From assembly GCA_913057215.1 (NCBI GenBank), contig CAJXNQ010000013.1, forward strand, positions 1 to 42,556: 42,556 bases of DNA. Direction: 5' to 3'. A program made the position numbers and the translations under genes. Each line of letters opens with the position of its first letter. Position 1 is the stretch's first letter. Source of the stretch: an uncultured Gammaproteobacteria bacterium (lineage in GTDB: Bacteria; Pseudomonadota; Gammaproteobacteria; Pseudomonadales; Litorivicinaceae). Under the pieces are notes generated by a model. The model did no database searches and was not told the origin of the DNA. It was given only the letters and a program-made list of their open reading frames with translations. Shown here one piece after another: positions 25,094 to 35,200 of this stretch.

Positions 25094-27037
25094 ATGACCG
25101 AATCTAAGGTGTATCCGGTCGACCCGGCGATCGCAGCGGATGCGTGGGTTGACGAAGCGTCCTATGAGGCGATGTATCGCCAGTCCATTGAGGAGCCCGA
25201 TGTTTTTTGGGGTGAGCAGGCGAAGCGGCTTGAGTGGATGCAGTTCCCGACTCAAATCAAAAACACGTCCTTTGCCGCCGGGAATGTCGATATTCGTTGG
25301 TACGAAGACGGTGTCTTAAACGTGGCCTCGAACTGTTTGGACCGCCATCTTGCGACTCGGGGCGATCAAACAGCGATCATTTGGGAAGGTGATGATCCGA
25401 ACTCGGATGAGCACATCACCTACCGTGATTTATATGAACGCGTCTGTCGGTTCGCCAATGCGTTGCGCGCTGAAGGGATTCAAAAAGGCGATGTTGTGAC
25501 GCTCTACATGCCGATGATTCCAGAGGCAGCGGTTGCAATGCTTGCCTGTGCACGCGTGGGCGCGGTGCACTCGATCGTATTCGGTGGCTTCTCGCCAGAT
25601 GCACTGGCTGTCCGCGTGGAAGAATCCAATTCAAAAATGATTATTACAGCCGACGAGGGGCGTCGCGGTGGCAAAGCAGTTGCGCTGAAGACCAATGTCG
25701 ACAAGGCCATGGCGATGGATGCCTGCAAGGCTGTGGACAAGGTCGTGGTGGTTAAATGCACCGGTGGTGATGTCGCCATGACCGCAAAAGACATCTGGTT
25801 CCATGAGATCTGTGCATCGCAGCCGGCTGAGTGCGCACCTGAACCCATGGGCGCTGAGGATCCACTGTTTATTTTGTATACATCGGGATCGACTGGAAAA
25901 CCAAAGGGGTTAAAGCACACCACTGGCGGATATCTGGTCTATACCTCGATGACGCATCAATATGTGTTTGATTACAAAGACGGTGATGTCTACTGGTGTA
26001 CTGCAGACGTGGGCTGGATCACCGGCCATTCCTATATTGTGTATGGTCCGCTCGCCAATGGTGCGACCACACTCATGTTTGAAGGTGTCCCGACCTATCC
26101 AGATGCGTCTCGCTTTGGCCGAGTGATTGAAAAGCATGGTGTTAATCAGTTCTACACGGCGCCAACCGCCATCCGTTCGCTGATGGCTAAAGGTGAAGAT
26201 GTCCTCGGTGACTCTGATTTGTCGTCGCTTCGGATCCTTGGATCTGTGGGTGAGCCGATTAACCCGGAGGCATGGGAGTGGTACCACAAGGTCATTGGCC
26301 AGTCTCGTTGCCCCATTGTTGATACCTGGTGGCAGACAGAGACAGGCGGCATCATGATCGTGCCACTGCCTGGAGTGACACCGGCAAAACCGGGTTCTGC
26401 AACTCGACCATTCTTCGGTATTCAACCTGCCTTGGTGGATAACGAGGGTAATGAGCTTGAGGGTGCAACAGATGGCAATCTGGTGATCAAGGATTCTTGG
26501 CCGTCTCAAGGACGCAGTTGTTGGGGTGATCACGACCGATTTGAGCAGACGTATTTTTCAACATTTGCCAACCGCTACTTTACAGGTGACGGGGCGCGTC
26601 GTGATGAAGACGGATACTACTGGATCACCGGTCGCGTTGATGATGTATTGAACGTGTCTGGTCACCGGATGGGGACTGCTGAGATTGAGTCGGCCATGGT
26701 TGCGCATGATGCGGTGGCTGAGGCAGCCGTTGTGGGCTATCCACATGACATCAAAGGCGAAGGTATCTATGTCTACGTCACGCTCCAAGAGGGCTTTGAG
26801 CCCACTGAAGAGCTTCGACTGGAGCTTCGGAACCACGTCCGGACAGAGATCGGGCCCATTGCGTCGCCTGACTTCATTCAGTGGGCACCCGGTCTTCCAA
26901 AAACACGCTCTGGTAAAATTATGCGGCGTATTTTGAGAAAGATTGCGGCCAATGAGTATGGCGCGCTTGGGGATACTTCGACCCTTGCCGATCCATCCGT
27001 GGTCGATGAGTTGATCGATAATCGCATGAACCGATAA
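25094..27037 (+). CDS. acs: Acetyl-coenzyme A synthetase
   Basis: Acs activates acetate with ATP and CoA through acetyl-AMP. The 647-residue protein matches the family's length and order: [14 protein letters not shown] (ATP phosphate loop), the [11 protein letters not shown] block with the acetate-pocket Trp, [23 protein letters not shown], the hinge, and [14 protein letters not shown] with the regulatory lysine K608 equivalent to the acetylated K609 of the Salmonella enzyme. The gene has its own promoter and terminator. A CrbR-like response regulator follows, matching the acetate switch control seen in Vibrio and Pseudomonas. It may also recycle acetate or acetoacetate-derived units from the BKACE pathway. 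Confidence 0.97.
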   Translation: MTESKVYPVDPAIAADAWVDEASYEAMYRQSIEEPDVFWGEQAKRLEWMQFPTQIKNTSFAAGNVDIRWYEDGVLNVASNCLDRHLATRGDQTAIIWEGDDPNSDEHITYRDLYERVCRFANALRAEGIQKGDVVTLYMPMIPEAAVAMLACARVGAVHSIVFGGFSPDALAVRVEESNSKMIITADEGRRGGKAVALKTNVDKAMAMDACKAVDKVVVVKCTGGDVAMTAKDIWFHEICASQPAECAPEPMGAEDPLFILYTSGSTGKPKGLKHTTGGYLVYTSMTHQYVFDYKDGDVYWCTADVGWITGHSYIVYGPLANGATTLMFEGVPTYPDASRFGRVIEKHGVNQFYTAPTAIRSLMAKGEDVLGDSDLSSLRILGSVGEPINPEAWEWYHKVIGQSRCPIVDTWWQTETGGIMIVPLPGVTPAKPGSATRPFFGIQPALVDNEGNELEGATDGNLVIKDSWPSQGRSCWGDHDRFEQTYFSTFANRYFTGDGARRDEDGYYWITGRVDDVLNVSGHRMGTAEIESAMVAHDAVAEAAVVGYPHDIKGEGIYVYVTLQEGFEPTEELRLELRNHVRTEIGPIASPDFIQWAPGLPKTRSGKIMRRILRKIAANEYGALGDTSTLADPSVVDELIDNRMNR

Positions 27038-27054
27038 TCGCGATTGAGCGATTG

Positions 27055-27091
27055 AAATGCCCATGGGAGAGATCTTGTGGGCATTTTTTTT
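27055..27091 (+). terminator. Intrinsic terminator after acs
   Basis: A 9-bp stem pairs 27055-27063 with 27078-27086 (AAATGCCCA / TGGGCATTT) around a 14-nt loop and runs into eight T residues (27084-27091). It lies 17 bp after the acs stop, so acs is probably mostly transcribed alone and the regulator downstream has its own promoter. Confidence 0.85.
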
Positions 27092-27177
27092 ACAAGATTG
27101 CAGCAAAAGCCGTATTTTTTTCGCAAACCTTCAAACATTTGGTATTGTAACTCGACGTTCTGTAAAGGATTTACACA

Positions 27178-27831
27178 ATGGCGCATAACAAGATTGTGAT
27201 CGCGGATGATCACCCACTGTTTCGTACCGCCCTTAAACAGGCTGTTAACAAAGCGGCCAAGCACGTGGAGATTGTCGAGGTCTCGTCGATGTCTGAACTG
27301 CAGGATGCAGCGTCTGAACACAACGATGCGGATCTTGTCTTATTGGATTTAACGATGCCGGGCGCCAGTGGCTTTTCAAGTCTGGTCTACCTCAAAGGTC
27401 AAATCCCCGAGCTGCCTGTGATGGTTGTCTCAGGAAACGAGGATCACAACGTCATCCGACGGGCGCTTGACTACGGCGCACTGGGCTTTATTCCAAAAAG
27501 TGTCTCGCTTGAGTTGATGGTGGATGCCATTACTGCGGCCCTTGAGGGCGAAGCTTGGATTCCAGAGGATGTTCGATTGGATCAACCTGTTGTTGACGAC
27601 AAAGAGGCCAAGATTGCCGAGGGCATTGCCTCGCTGACGCCCCAGCAGTTCCGAGTCTTAGTCATGCTGATGCAAGGGCTATTAAACAAGCAAATTGCAT
27701 ACGAACTCGATGTGAGTGAGGCGACTGTGAAAGCGCACGTCACGGCGATTCTTCGAAAGCTCAAGGTGCATTCGCGTACGCAAGCGGTCATCGCGGCACG
27801 CTCGCTTGATTTGGATTCATTGACCAGCTGA
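27178..27831 (+). CDS. NarL/FixJ-type response regulator, probably CrbR-like (acetate metabolism)
   Basis: The receiver domain (residues 1-125) has the acidic pair D10-D11, phospho-acceptor D57 in LLDLTMPG, S85 and K107 in FIPKS. The C-terminal LuxR helix-turn-helix (about 143-205) reads [25 protein letters not shown] then [16 protein letters not shown]. In Vibrio and Pseudomonas, the CrbS/CrbR pair activates acs, and this gene stands directly behind acs, so CrbR is the best guess; a matching CrbS sensor kinase is not in the window. AAGGAT before the ATG supports the start. Its 3' end overlaps the convergent rnt gene by 15 bp. Confidence 0.85.
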   Translation: MAHNKIVIADDHPLFRTALKQAVNKAAKHVEIVEVSSMSELQDAASEHNDADLVLLDLTMPGASGFSSLVYLKGQIPELPVMVVSGNEDHNVIRRALDYGALGFIPKSVSLELMVDAITAALEGEAWIPEDVRLDQPVVDDKEAKIAEGIASLTPQQFRVLVMLMQGLLNKQIAYELDVSEATVKAHVTAILRKLKVHSRTQAVIAARSLDLDSLTS

Positions 27832-28509
27832 GTCTTGGTGGGGATTCCAACCCCCAAGGTCACGCCATCGATTGACGATGGTGCAGAATAATTGAGCGGT
27901 TAAATCCGCATCATAGCGCGCAGAATGCGCTTCTTCATGATCGAACCCAAGGCCTGCTGCGTCACAGGCGCGCGCCAACACCGTTTGCCCATAGGCCAGC
28001 CCACCCAGGGTTGCTGTGTCAAAACACGAAAACGGATGAAAGGGCGTGCGCTTGATGCCGGTACGTTCAATCGCTTGATTCAAAAATCCGAGGTCGAAGT
28101 GCGCGTTGTGTCCAACCAGCACAGCCCGGTTACAACCGTGATGTTTGATCGCGTCCCGGATCGGCTTAAACATCCGAGCCAGTGCATCTTTTTCAGACTC
28201 GGCCATCCTGAGCGGATGAAAGGGATCAATCCCTGTGAATTCAAGCGCGGCCGGCTCCAGGTTGGCACCTTCAAAGGGTTGAATGTGGGCATGTAATTGG
28301 TCTTGAATAAAGAGTGTACCGTCATCGTCCATGTCGAGAATGACCATGGCGAGTTCCAGTAAGGCATCGGTCTTGGCATTGAATCCGCCGGTTTCGAGAT
28401 CAACAACGACCGGTAAGAATCCACGAAACCGTTCACCTAAACGGGTTTTCTTTTTGGTTTTCGGCGGCTGATTGTCTCCATCATCGCTGACCACATCTGG
28501 CTCGATCAT
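27817..28509 (-). CDS. rnt: Ribonuclease T
   Basis: RNase T is a DEDDh 3'-5' exonuclease that trims tRNA and other stable RNA ends. Acidic residues sit in [23 protein letters not shown] (D37, E39), [15 protein letters not shown] and the final [14 protein letters not shown], the Exo I-III motifs. The ATG at 28509 overlaps the pyrC stop (ATGA) and gives 230 residues; a TTG at 28521 would add four. The pyrC-rnt pairing is known from Pseudomonas. Confidence 0.94.
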   Translation of the reverse strand: MIEPDVVSDDGDNQPPKTKKKTRLGERFRGFLPVVVDLETGGFNAKTDALLELAMVILDMDDDGTLFIQDQLHAHIQPFEGANLEPAALEFTGIDPFHPLRMAESEKDALARMFKPIRDAIKHHGCNRAVLVGHNAHFDLGFLNQAIERTGIKRTPFHPFSCFDTATLGGLAYGQTVLARACDAAGLGFDHEEAHSARYDADLTAQLFCTIVNRWRDLGGWNPHQDSAGQ

Positions 28510-29531
28510 GCCAACCGCCAATTCACAATTTCACCGCCTTTCAATAAACGCACTTCGGTCTCACCAAACGGCCGTGCCATCGGGACCTCAGTCGGCTCTC
28601 GAATGAGCGTGACCTCGGTGGTATTGACCGGTAATCGATAAAAGGCCGGGCCAAAATGACTGGCGAAGCCCTCAAGGCGATCGAGATGTCCCGCCTGTTC
28701 AAAAACTTCGGCATAGAGTGCAAGCGCGTGCGGCGCTGTATAGCAGCCAGCACAACCACAATCTGACTCTTTATCACCGACCGCATGTGGCGCTGAATCG
28801 GTGCCTAAAAAAAACTGGGGTGAGCCGGAGGTGGCGGCTGCGATCAGCGCATCGCGATGCAGAGACCGTTTTAGAATTGGCAGGCAATACAGGTGGGGTC
28901 GAATGCCGCCTGCGAGCATGTCGTTGCGTTCATACAGTAGATGATGAGCCGTGATGGTGGCTGCCATTTCAGGGTGTGCCTTGACGAACTCGACGGAATC
29001 TTTGGTGGTGATGTGCTCAAGTACAACGCGAAGCGCTGGGATGTTTTGCATCAAAGGCCCGAGTGTCCGCTCTAAAAAAATCGCCTCACGATCAAAAATA
29101 TCAATGTCCCGATCGGTCACTTCGCCATGCACAAGCAGTGGCAGTCCGACCTCGGCCATGGTTTCCAATGTCTCCATCATGCCATCCAAGGAGGCGACAC
29201 CGGCTTCAGAGTTGGTCGTTGCACCCTGTGGATAGAGCTTCACACCATGGATGCACGGGGTGTCCGCGGCCTCTCGAATGATCTCTGGCGTCACATCTGA
29301 TGTGAGATATAAGGTCATCAGCGGATCGAATGTCATTGTCTCTGGTAAGGCCGCCAAGATACGACTTCGATAGGCAATGGCCGCATCAACGGTCTGTACA
29401 GGCGGTTTTAAATTTGGCATGACAATCGCGCGATAGAATGTGCGCGCAGTGTCAGGAACGGTGGTGGAGAGTGCTGCGTCATCGCGCAAATGCAGGTGCC
29501 AGTCATCCGGGCGGGTGATTGTTAATTGCAC
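28506..29531 (-). CDS. pyrC: Dihydroorotase PyrC (class II)
   Basis: PyrC interconverts carbamoyl-aspartate and dihydroorotate, the third step of pyrimidine synthesis. Zinc ligands H12 and H14 lie in [10 protein letters not shown], the carbamylated lysine is K98 in [13 protein letters not shown], and further ligands are in [15 protein letters not shown] and the catalytic Asp in [15 protein letters not shown]. The length of 341 is normal. The start is a GTG with AAAGGA 7 nt upstream; that ribosome binding site forms one arm of a leader hairpin, recalling the translational control of pyrC in enteric bacteria. It is translated in coupling with rnt. Confidence 0.96.
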   Translation of the reverse strand: MQLTITRPDDWHLHLRDDAALSTTVPDTARTFYRAIVMPNLKPPVQTVDAAIAYRSRILAALPETMTFDPLMTLYLTSDVTPEIIREAADTPCIHGVKLYPQGATTNSEAGVASLDGMMETLETMAEVGLPLLVHGEVTDRDIDIFDREAIFLERTLGPLMQNIPALRVVLEHITTKDSVEFVKAHPEMAATITAHHLLYERNDMLAGGIRPHLYCLPILKRSLHRDALIAAATSGSPQFFLGTDSAPHAVGDKESDCGCAGCYTAPHALALYAEVFEQAGHLDRLEGFASHFGPAFYRLPVNTTEVTLIREPTEVPMARPFGETEVRLLKGGEIVNWRLA

Positions 29532-29539
29532 ACATGATT

Positions 29540-29562
29540 CCTTTAGAAGCTATGGCTAAAGG
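29540..29562 (-). promoter_or_regulatory. pyrC leader hairpin that sequesters the ribosome binding site
   Basis: On the pyrC strand, CCTTTAG (29562-29556) can pair with CTAAAGG (29546-29540) across a 9-nt loop. The second arm contains the AAAGGA ribosome binding site, so folding would block translation. In E. coli a similar hairpin forms only on transcripts begun at an upstream C when CTP is plentiful. I could not find a convincing -10 hexamer at the spacing this switch would need. Confidence 0.5.
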
Positions 29563-29625
29563 GTAAAGCAAAGTGCCCGTGTATTCACGCGCTTCCACCC
29601 ATCTATCCGATCAAGACACAAACTC

Positions 29626-29634
29626 TGCTATTCT
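29626..29634 (+). promoter_or_regulatory. Extended -10 promoter element of argG
   Basis: TGCTATTCT at 29626-29634 fits the extended -10 form (TG, one base, then TATTCT, 5/6 to consensus), 35 bp before the argG ATG. No good -35 hexamer lies 17 bp upstream, which extended -10 promoters tolerate. AGGGCG just before the ATG serves as ribosome binding site. Confidence 0.45.
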
Positions 29635-29669
29635 TAGCGGCTTTCATTTTCTTCGGTTAGGGCGAATCC

Positions 29670-30887
29670 ATGTCTGACATCAATAAAGTGGTACTGGCGT
29701 ATTCGGGTGGCTTAGACACCAGTGTCATCGTGCGTTGGCTTCAAGAGACTTACAACTGTGAGGTTGTGACATTCACGGCGGATCTTGGTCAGGGTGAAGA
29801 AGTCGAGCCTGCGCGTGCCAAAGCGGAGGCTCTCGGCGTTCGTGAAATCTTTATTGAAGATTTAAAGGAAGAATTTGTCAGCGAATACGTGTTCCCCATG
29901 TTTCGTGCAAATACGATTTACGAAGGCGAATACCTGCTTGGTACCTCCATTGCCCGTCCACTCATCGCCAAGCGTTTGGTAGAAATCGCTGAAGAGACCG
30001 GTGCTGATGCAATCAGCCACGGAGCAACAGGTAAAGGGAATGATCAGGTGCGTTTTGAGTTGGGTGCCTACGCTTTGAACCCACAGATCCAGGTGATCGC
30101 GCCTTGGCGTGAATGGGATCTGACCTCACGGGAGACCTTACTGGCCTATTGCGAGACGCACGATATTCCGGTGGAACAAAAGCGTGGTCAAAAATCTCCG
30201 TACTCCATGGATGCGAACTTACTGCATATTTCCTATGAGGGCGCGGTGCTTGAAGATCCTTGGGCTGCCCCAGAAGAATCGATGTGGCGCTGGACGGTCT
30301 CACCTGAGGCAGCACCTGATCAGGCTGAAGAGCTGGTGCTTGGTTTCCGAGGCGGAGATCCGGTGAGTTTAAACGGCGAGCCGTTGTCAGCCGCCGTATT
30401 ACTGGCGGAGCTGAATCGGATCGGTGGCTTGCATGGAGTGGGTCGGCTCGACATTGTTGAAAACCGCTATGTCGGCATGAAATCGCGTGGCTGTTATGAA
30501 ACACCTGGCGGCACCATCATGCTGAAAGCACGTCGAGCGCTTGAATCCATTACCCTGGATCGTGAGGTTGCACACTTCAAAGACAGCCTGATTGCTCGGT
30601 ATGCCGAGCTGATTTACAACGGCTATTGGTGGAGCCCAGAGCGGCAGATGATGCAGGCTGCAATTGATCAGTCGCAAGCGGTGGTCAATGGAGAGGTTCG
30701 CCTGAAATTGTATAAAGGCAATGTGACCGTGACGGGGCGTCAGTCCGATCAATCGCTATTTGATGAGGCGATCGCGACCTTTGAAGATGATGCGGGTGCC
30801 TACAACCAACAAGACGCTGAGGGCTTTATCCGACTGAACGCATTGCGACTGAGAACGGCCGCTAAGAAAGGCCGCTCCCTACGCTGA
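29670..30887 (+). CDS. argG: Argininosuccinate synthase
   Basis: ArgG joins citrulline and aspartate with ATP, the next-to-last step of arginine synthesis. The N-type ATP pyrophosphatase loop [17 protein letters not shown] opens the protein, followed by [16 protein letters not shown] and [21 protein letters not shown], all diagnostic. At 405 residues it has the common bacterial length. It stands as a single gene with its own promoter, divergent from pyrC, and overlaps the convergent nth gene by 9 bp. No arginine operator was recognised in the leader. Confidence 0.97.
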   Translation: MSDINKVVLAYSGGLDTSVIVRWLQETYNCEVVTFTADLGQGEEVEPARAKAEALGVREIFIEDLKEEFVSEYVFPMFRANTIYEGEYLLGTSIARPLIAKRLVEIAEETGADAISHGATGKGNDQVRFELGAYALNPQIQVIAPWREWDLTSRETLLAYCETHDIPVEQKRGQKSPYSMDANLLHISYEGAVLEDPWAAPEESMWRWTVSPEAAPDQAEELVLGFRGGDPVSLNGEPLSAAVLLAELNRIGGLHGVGRLDIVENRYVGMKSRGCYETPGGTIMLKARRALESITLDREVAHFKDSLIARYAELIYNGYWWSPERQMMQAAIDQSQAVVNGEVRLKLYKGNVTVTGRQSDQSLFDEAIATFEDDAGAYNQQDAEGFIRLNALRLRTAAKKGRSLR

Positions 30888-31514
30888 GGTTTTGGCCTTG
30901 TATTCACAGAGATCGGCAATCGGACAGTTCGGGCAGTCAGGCTTCCGGGCTTTACAGACATAGCGCCCGTGCAGAATCAGCCAATGGTGCGCATCCTGAA
31001 GAAATTCTTTGGGGATGCGCCGGACGAGGCGGTCTTCCACCTGACGCACGTCCTTTCCAGGCGCGATCCGAGTCCGATTAGCGACCCGGAAAATATGCGT
31101 GTCCACCGCCATGGTCGGCTCTCCAAAGGCTGTGTTCAGTACCACGTTGGCCGTTTTTCGACCCACACCTGGGAGCGCCTCTAATTCTTCGCGCGTTTTC
31201 GGAATCTCACCTGCATAGCGTTCACACAGAATCACACAGGTCTTCATCACGTTGTCCGCTTTTGAGTTATAAAGACCAATGGTTTTAATACAGTCTTTGA
31301 CGCCCTCGAGCCCGAGGGCCAGCATGGCTGAGGGTGTATTGGCTTTTTGAAATAAGATCTGTGTCGCTTTATTGACCGATACATCCGTGGCTTGTGCCGA
31401 TAAGAGCACTGCAATCAATAATTCAAAGGGTGATGACCACTCCAGTTCTGTTGTTGGATGTGGATTTGCTGCACGCAGGCGTTCAAAAATCGCGGTTCGG
31501 ATTGCTGCATTCAT
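30879..31514 (-). CDS. nth: Endonuclease III
   Basis: Nth removes oxidised pyrimidines from DNA and nicks the abasic site. The helix-hairpin-helix [15 protein letters not shown] carries catalytic K120, and D138 lies in AVDTHIFRV, at the same numbers as in E. coli. The C-terminal 4Fe-4S cluster ligands follow the C-x6-C-x2-C-x5-C spacing in [17 protein letters not shown]. The ATG overlaps the rsxE stop (ATGA), with GGAG upstream. An nth gene after the rnf/rsx genes is the same order as in E. coli and Pseudomonas. Confidence 0.97.
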   Translation of the reverse strand: MNAAIRTAIFERLRAANPHPTTELEWSSPFELLIAVLLSAQATDVSVNKATQILFQKANTPSAMLALGLEGVKDCIKTIGLYNSKADNVMKTCVILCERYAGEIPKTREELEALPGVGRKTANVVLNTAFGEPTMAVDTHIFRVANRTRIAPGKDVRQVEDRLVRRIPKEFLQDAHHWLILHGRYVCKARKPDCPNCPIADLCEYKAKTSA

Positions 31515-32134
31515 GTGATGTCTCCTGTGGTACGCACACGTCGTGACCGCGCATTCCGAGCAACCAGTCTCGGGCGCCGACTGTCAATCCACCGTGAGAG
31601 CGCACGATGCAAAGCCACAAGGAGGCCAAGCGCGATAAAGGCACCCGGTGGGAGTGCAGCCAGGATCAGGGTGTCTGAGGCCCATTCCCGAACCGCGCCG
31701 AGACAGATCAAGACCAACGCAAAGCCCATTCCTTGTGCAAGCCCATCGAGTGTGCTGACCCACACAGGTTCTCGACGCGCCAGGGCCTCAGCACGTCCAA
31801 GGATGAGACAGTTGGTGACAATCAGCGGTAAGAAGATGCCCAGTGATTGGTAGAGTGAATAATCAAGCGCTGCAATGATGAGCTCCGCACAGGTGGTTAA
31901 TGCCGCAATGATTAGTACAAAGACGGGTAGACGAATGTGTTCAGCCACTGTGGTGCGGATCAGGCTAATGGATGCGTTTGAAAGCACGAGCACAGCCACG
32001 GTGGCCATGGCGAGTCCAACTGCGTTGTCCAAGGTATTTGAGACCGCTAACAGTGGGCAGAGCCCGAGTAATTGAATCAGACCTGGATTTCGTGTCCACA
32101 GACCATCGCGCCAAATCTGCATGTGGTCCATCAT
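31511..32134 (-). CDS. rsxE: Electron transport complex subunit RsxE/RnfE
   Basis: RsxE is an integral membrane subunit of the Rnf/Rsx ion-coupled ferredoxin-NAD oxidoreductase. The 207-residue protein has six hydrophobic helices and the family motifs NPGLIQLLGLCPLLAVSNTLDNAVG and LPLIVTNCLILGRAEALAR, the latter holding the conserved Cys that with its partner in RsxA binds an intramembrane iron-sulfur site. A basic C-terminus (SRRPRLVARNARSRR) faces the cytoplasm. It overlaps rsxG by 4 bp. Confidence 0.95.
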   Translation of the reverse strand: MMDHMQIWRDGLWTRNPGLIQLLGLCPLLAVSNTLDNAVGLAMATVAVLVLSNASISLIRTTVAEHIRLPVFVLIIAALTTCAELIIAALDYSLYQSLGIFLPLIVTNCLILGRAEALARREPVWVSTLDGLAQGMGFALVLICLGAVREWASDTLILAALPPGAFIALGLLVALHRALSRWIDSRRPRLVARNARSRRVRTTGDIT

Positions 32135-32724
32135 TCGACCTCCAAAAGCGCCGGATTGGCCTCAAAGAAGGCCAAGGTGTCTGCCAATGCATTGACGGTG
32201 GCTCGGGGTGTGATGGTTGCTCCTGTGAAGACATCAAAGATGCCGCCATCTGGGGTCACCGCCCAGTCTTCGGTAGCCAAGTCTGTGTAACCTAAGCCGG
32301 TAAAAGCGTGCATCCAATCGCTTTTTTTGACGTCGATCTGATCGCCAAGACCTGGGGTTTCACGGTGCTCAACCGCGCGAAAACCTACGATACGACGATC
32401 TTTATCAAGTGCGAGCAAAAAACGGATGGTGCCGTTGTAACCAAAGCGTGTTTCAAGTGGAATGATGACACCGAGCGTCTGATCGCCATCTGAGATCGGG
32501 GTGATGGTGAGCTCCGTAGCCAGTGACTCAGGTCGCGATGGGGGAAGTGTTCGGGTTTGAGGCGCTTGCAATTCACCCTGTTGCAGTAGAGGCCGAGCCA
32601 ATGCATAGAGTGCAGCCTGTCGCGCGGTTTCTTTCGATTCGGCAATCATAGGCTCAGTCACCACATAGACAACACCGACCAAGGCGCTTGTGATCAGTCC
32701 AAAGAGCATCAATCGAAGGCTCAT
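32131..32724 (-). CDS. rsxG: Electron transport complex subunit RsxG/RnfG (covalent FMN)
   Basis: RsxG is a membrane-anchored periplasmic flavoprotein of the complex. An N-terminal helix (about residues 4-23) is followed by the FMN-binding domain; the flavin is attached through phosphoester to T170 in FTGATITPR, matching the (S/T)GAT signature. EHRETPGLGDQI is the second conserved block. The length of 197 is normal. ATGA-type 4-bp overlaps join it to rsxD and rsxE. Confidence 0.95.
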   Translation of the reverse strand: MSLRLMLFGLITSALVGVVYVVTEPMIAESKETARQAALYALARPLLQQGELQAPQTRTLPPSRPESLATELTITPISDGDQTLGVIIPLETRFGYNGTIRFLLALDKDRRIVGFRAVEHRETPGLGDQIDVKKSDWMHAFTGLGYTDLATEDWAVTPDGGIFDVFTGATITPRATVNALADTLAFFEANPALLEVE

Positions 32725-33734
32725 GATAGACCCCCTGAGCCGCGCACACTGGCATCGCGGCCAACGATGCGTGGTCGGGTGTAGTGATCAATCATGGGCA
32801 CTGCAAAGTTCATCAGTAAAACCGCAAAAGCAATGGCATCCGGATATTGGCCAAAGGTTCGGATTAAATAGGTCAAGCAACCAACGCCGATTGCGAACCA
32901 CAGGCGGCCCCGTGGACTGGTGGCGCCAGAGACTGGGTCGGTCAGGATGAAAAATGCAGCGAATAGCGAGGCTCCTGCGAGGAGGTGTGTCAAAGGCGGG
33001 GTTGCGGTGTCTGGATCAATGGCGAAGAGTGCGCTTAACAGCAGCAGGCTTCCCAAGAATCCAACCGGGATGTGCCATGTAATCACACGACAGGCAAGTA
33101 AACCGAGCCCTCCTGCAAAATAGGCAAGTGCAACCCATTCTGTGCCTGCAGCGACTCCGAAAACACTCTGTGCAAGCAACGGATGATTTTGCATTTCCGG
33201 TTGGGTGAGTCCGATGAATTCGGTGCGATACAGATCGAGCACAGTGGCGCTTGTATATCCATCTGGAGCGATTCCTAAAAACGCAGACCATGCCAGTGTG
33301 ATCTCAGGAGGATTCAGGGGATCGACCCATAGCGTGGTCATGCTGACAGGTGCTGAAACCAAAAGCAGTGCGTAAGCCAACATGGCCGGATTGACCGGAT
33401 TGTGACCCAGTCCGCCATACAGATGTTTGCCGAGCACGATGGCGCATCCAACGCCTGCGACGACGAGCCACCAGGGTGCAGCTTGAGGCAGTGACAGAGC
33501 CAATAGCCAGCCGGTCAGAAGCGCGGAGTGGTCGGATAATCGTGGCAAGATCGGCCGCCCCCTCAATCGCAAGCACAGTGCCTCAAACCCCCAAGCACTG
33601 ACTGTGGCGATGAGCATGTTGAACAATACGCCCATCCCATACACCCACATGGACACGACCGCACCGGGACAGAGTGCAATTAACACGGTGTACATCACAG
33701 CCGATGTGGACTGTGGTCTGAGTCGCTGCATCAT
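32721..33734 (-). CDS. rsxD: Electron transport complex subunit RsxD/RnfD (covalent FMN)
   Basis: RsxD is a polytopic membrane subunit related to NqrB. It shows KHLYGGLGHNPVNPAMLAYALLL, the conserved loop, and TSAT (161-164) as probable covalent FMN site at T164, then DPVSGATSPRGRLWFAIGVG near the end. The 337-residue length agrees with the family. It is joined to rsxC and rsxG by 4-bp overlaps. Confidence 0.95.
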   Translation of the reverse strand: MMQRLRPQSTSAVMYTVLIALCPGAVVSMWVYGMGVLFNMLIATVSAWGFEALCLRLRGRPILPRLSDHSALLTGWLLALSLPQAAPWWLVVAGVGCAIVLGKHLYGGLGHNPVNPAMLAYALLLVSAPVSMTTLWVDPLNPPEITLAWSAFLGIAPDGYTSATVLDLYRTEFIGLTQPEMQNHPLLAQSVFGVAAGTEWVALAYFAGGLGLLACRVITWHIPVGFLGSLLLLSALFAIDPDTATPPLTHLLAGASLFAAFFILTDPVSGATSPRGRLWFAIGVGCLTYLIRTFGQYPDAIAFAVLLMNFAVPMIDHYTRPRIVGRDASVRGSGGLS

Positions 33735-35200
33735 GATGGATTGCCTTCTCGCGCCTGGCGCACGCGGGCGAGGGCATCTACGCTCTGAGCACGACGCGCA
33801 GTGCGGCGAGCCTCTTGTTCTTTGGCCAATCGTTCCAAGCGTTCGGTTCTGGATGTGAACCGAAGGCGTGCAGCGTCTGCGCGCTGTTGCGCTTCAGTGT
33901 CTGCTTGCAAACGTGCGCGGCCATGACGAAACCATTGGGCGAGCGGAATATGACTCGGGCAGACGACGTTGCAGGCTGCGCATTCGATGCAATCCGCTAA
34001 GCCCTCATGGGACGCGCGCTCCAAGGCTTGGCTTTCCAACGCGTTCAATAAAAGCTGTGGTTGGAGATTCACAGGACAGGCCTCTGCGCAGGCTCCGCAG
34101 CGGATGCAGGGCTCGATTGGGAGTGGCATCGGATCTCTGACCAGGACACAGTTGGTGGTCTTGGTCATGCCGACATCGTGGTGCATCACCTCAAACCCCA
34201 TAAACGGACCGCCAATGACGAGAGACGAGATATGTTCGAGGTCGGTATGACCTGCTGCGAGCAATTCAGTCAGTGGTGTGCCGATCGGTGCCAGCACATT
34301 TTTGGGTGACCGCATTTGGTCACCGGTGAGTGTCACGATGCGGTCTGTAATGGGCTTTCCATCCACAGCACGCGAGAGTGCCGCAAGCGTGCCTGGATTG
34401 TGCACAAGAATGCCGTGCTGACTGGGTCGTTGGCCACTTTGGATCTCTTCACCCAGTGTCAGCCAGATGAGTTGACGTTCCCCGCCCGAGGGATAGCGTG
34501 TGGGTAGGACGACGATCTCAAAGTGACAATCCGATCGTGCGCTTTGGATGGCCGTTGTCAGTGCATCCAGTGCATGCGATTTATTGTCTTCAATGCCAAT
34601 CACAATCCGCTGGATCTCAAACGTGCGCGCCAAAAGGCAGGCACCGCGCACGATGGAATGTGCATCGACACGCATCAAGAGATCATCAGCAGTCAGGTAG
34701 GGCTCACACTCGGCGGCATTTATGACGAGGGTATGCTGCGCCCCCCATTTCTGATGACTCGGAAATCCGGCTCCACCAAGCCCAATGATTCCGGCATCCA
34801 GTGCACGCTGGATCAGTATCTCGCGCGTCCAAGGCCATGACAGCGGTTCCAAATAGTCTTGATCGAGGCGTTCGTCGGTTTCGATCACAATGGTGTCACT
34901 GATGTCATTGGAGGCATGCAATACGGCTCGCGGTTCAACACACACGATTTGACCCCCGCGTGATGCGCAATGCACCACGCCACTGTCTGTTTGGATGATG
35001 GGCGTGCCGCGCGAGACACGTTGTCCGACATGGACCAGACTCTCTCCACGCCCGCCACCAGAGTAATGCACCGGAAAATACAAGTGCTTGGGAGTGTCGA
35101 GTTGTTCCAGTGGAGTCTCGGTACTGCATGCTTTGTGCATCTCGGGCTCGATTCCACCGGGTAACTGAAAGCGGGTTGTTTGGATGTTGAGGTCAGCCAT
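33731..35200 (-). CDS. rsxC: Electron transport complex subunit RsxC/RnfC (NADH-side, 2x 4Fe-4S)
   Basis: RsxC is the peripheral subunit that binds NAD(H) and FMN and passes electrons to its two clusters. [13 protein letters not shown] and [15 protein letters not shown] mark the flavin/nucleotide domain, and the clusters lie in [12 protein letters not shown] and [12 protein letters not shown]. The frame opens at 35236 inside rsxB; ATG 35200 ([16 protein letters not shown]), with AGGCGGGG upstream and an 8-bp overlap with the rsxB stop, is the better start (489 residues). The long Ala/Lys-rich C-terminal repeat of the E. coli protein (about 740 residues) is missing; only a short charged tail remains. 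Confidence 0.94.
   Translation of the reverse strand: MADLNIQTTRFQLPGGIEPEMHKACSTETPLEQLDTPKHLYFPVHYSGGGRGESLVHVGQRVSRGTPIIQTDSGVVHCASRGGQIVCVEPRAVLHASNDISDTIVIETDERLDQDYLEPLSWPWTREILIQRALDAGIIGLGGAGFPSHQKWGAQHTLVINAAECEPYLTADDLLMRVDAHSIVRGACLLARTFEIQRIVIGIEDNKSHALDALTTAIQSARSDCHFEIVVLPTRYPSGGERQLIWLTLGEEIQSGQRPSQHGILVHNPGTLAALSRAVDGKPITDRIVTLTGDQMRSPKNVLAPIGTPLTELLAAGHTDLEHISSLVIGGPFMGFEVMHHDVGMTKTTNCVLVRDPMPLPIEPCIRCGACAEACPVNLQPQLLLNALESQALERASHEGLADCIECAACNVVCPSHIPLAQWFRHGRARLQADTEAQQRADAARLRFTSRTERLERLAKEQEARRTARRAQSVDALARVRQAREGNPS

Noticed and set aside
25910-26533. Long open frame (about 207 codons) antisense to acs
   Set aside because: It lies wholly inside the well-supported acs gene; its product has no family features and an unnatural composition rich in Arg, His and Cys.
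29563-29600. A clear pyrC promoter placing the transcript start at the hairpin's first C
   Set aside because: The hexamers at the needed distance match the -10 consensus at only two or three positions.
30013-30504. Open frame of 163 codons antisense to argG
   Set aside because: Shadow of the conserved argG codons; Arg/Ser/His-rich product without motifs.
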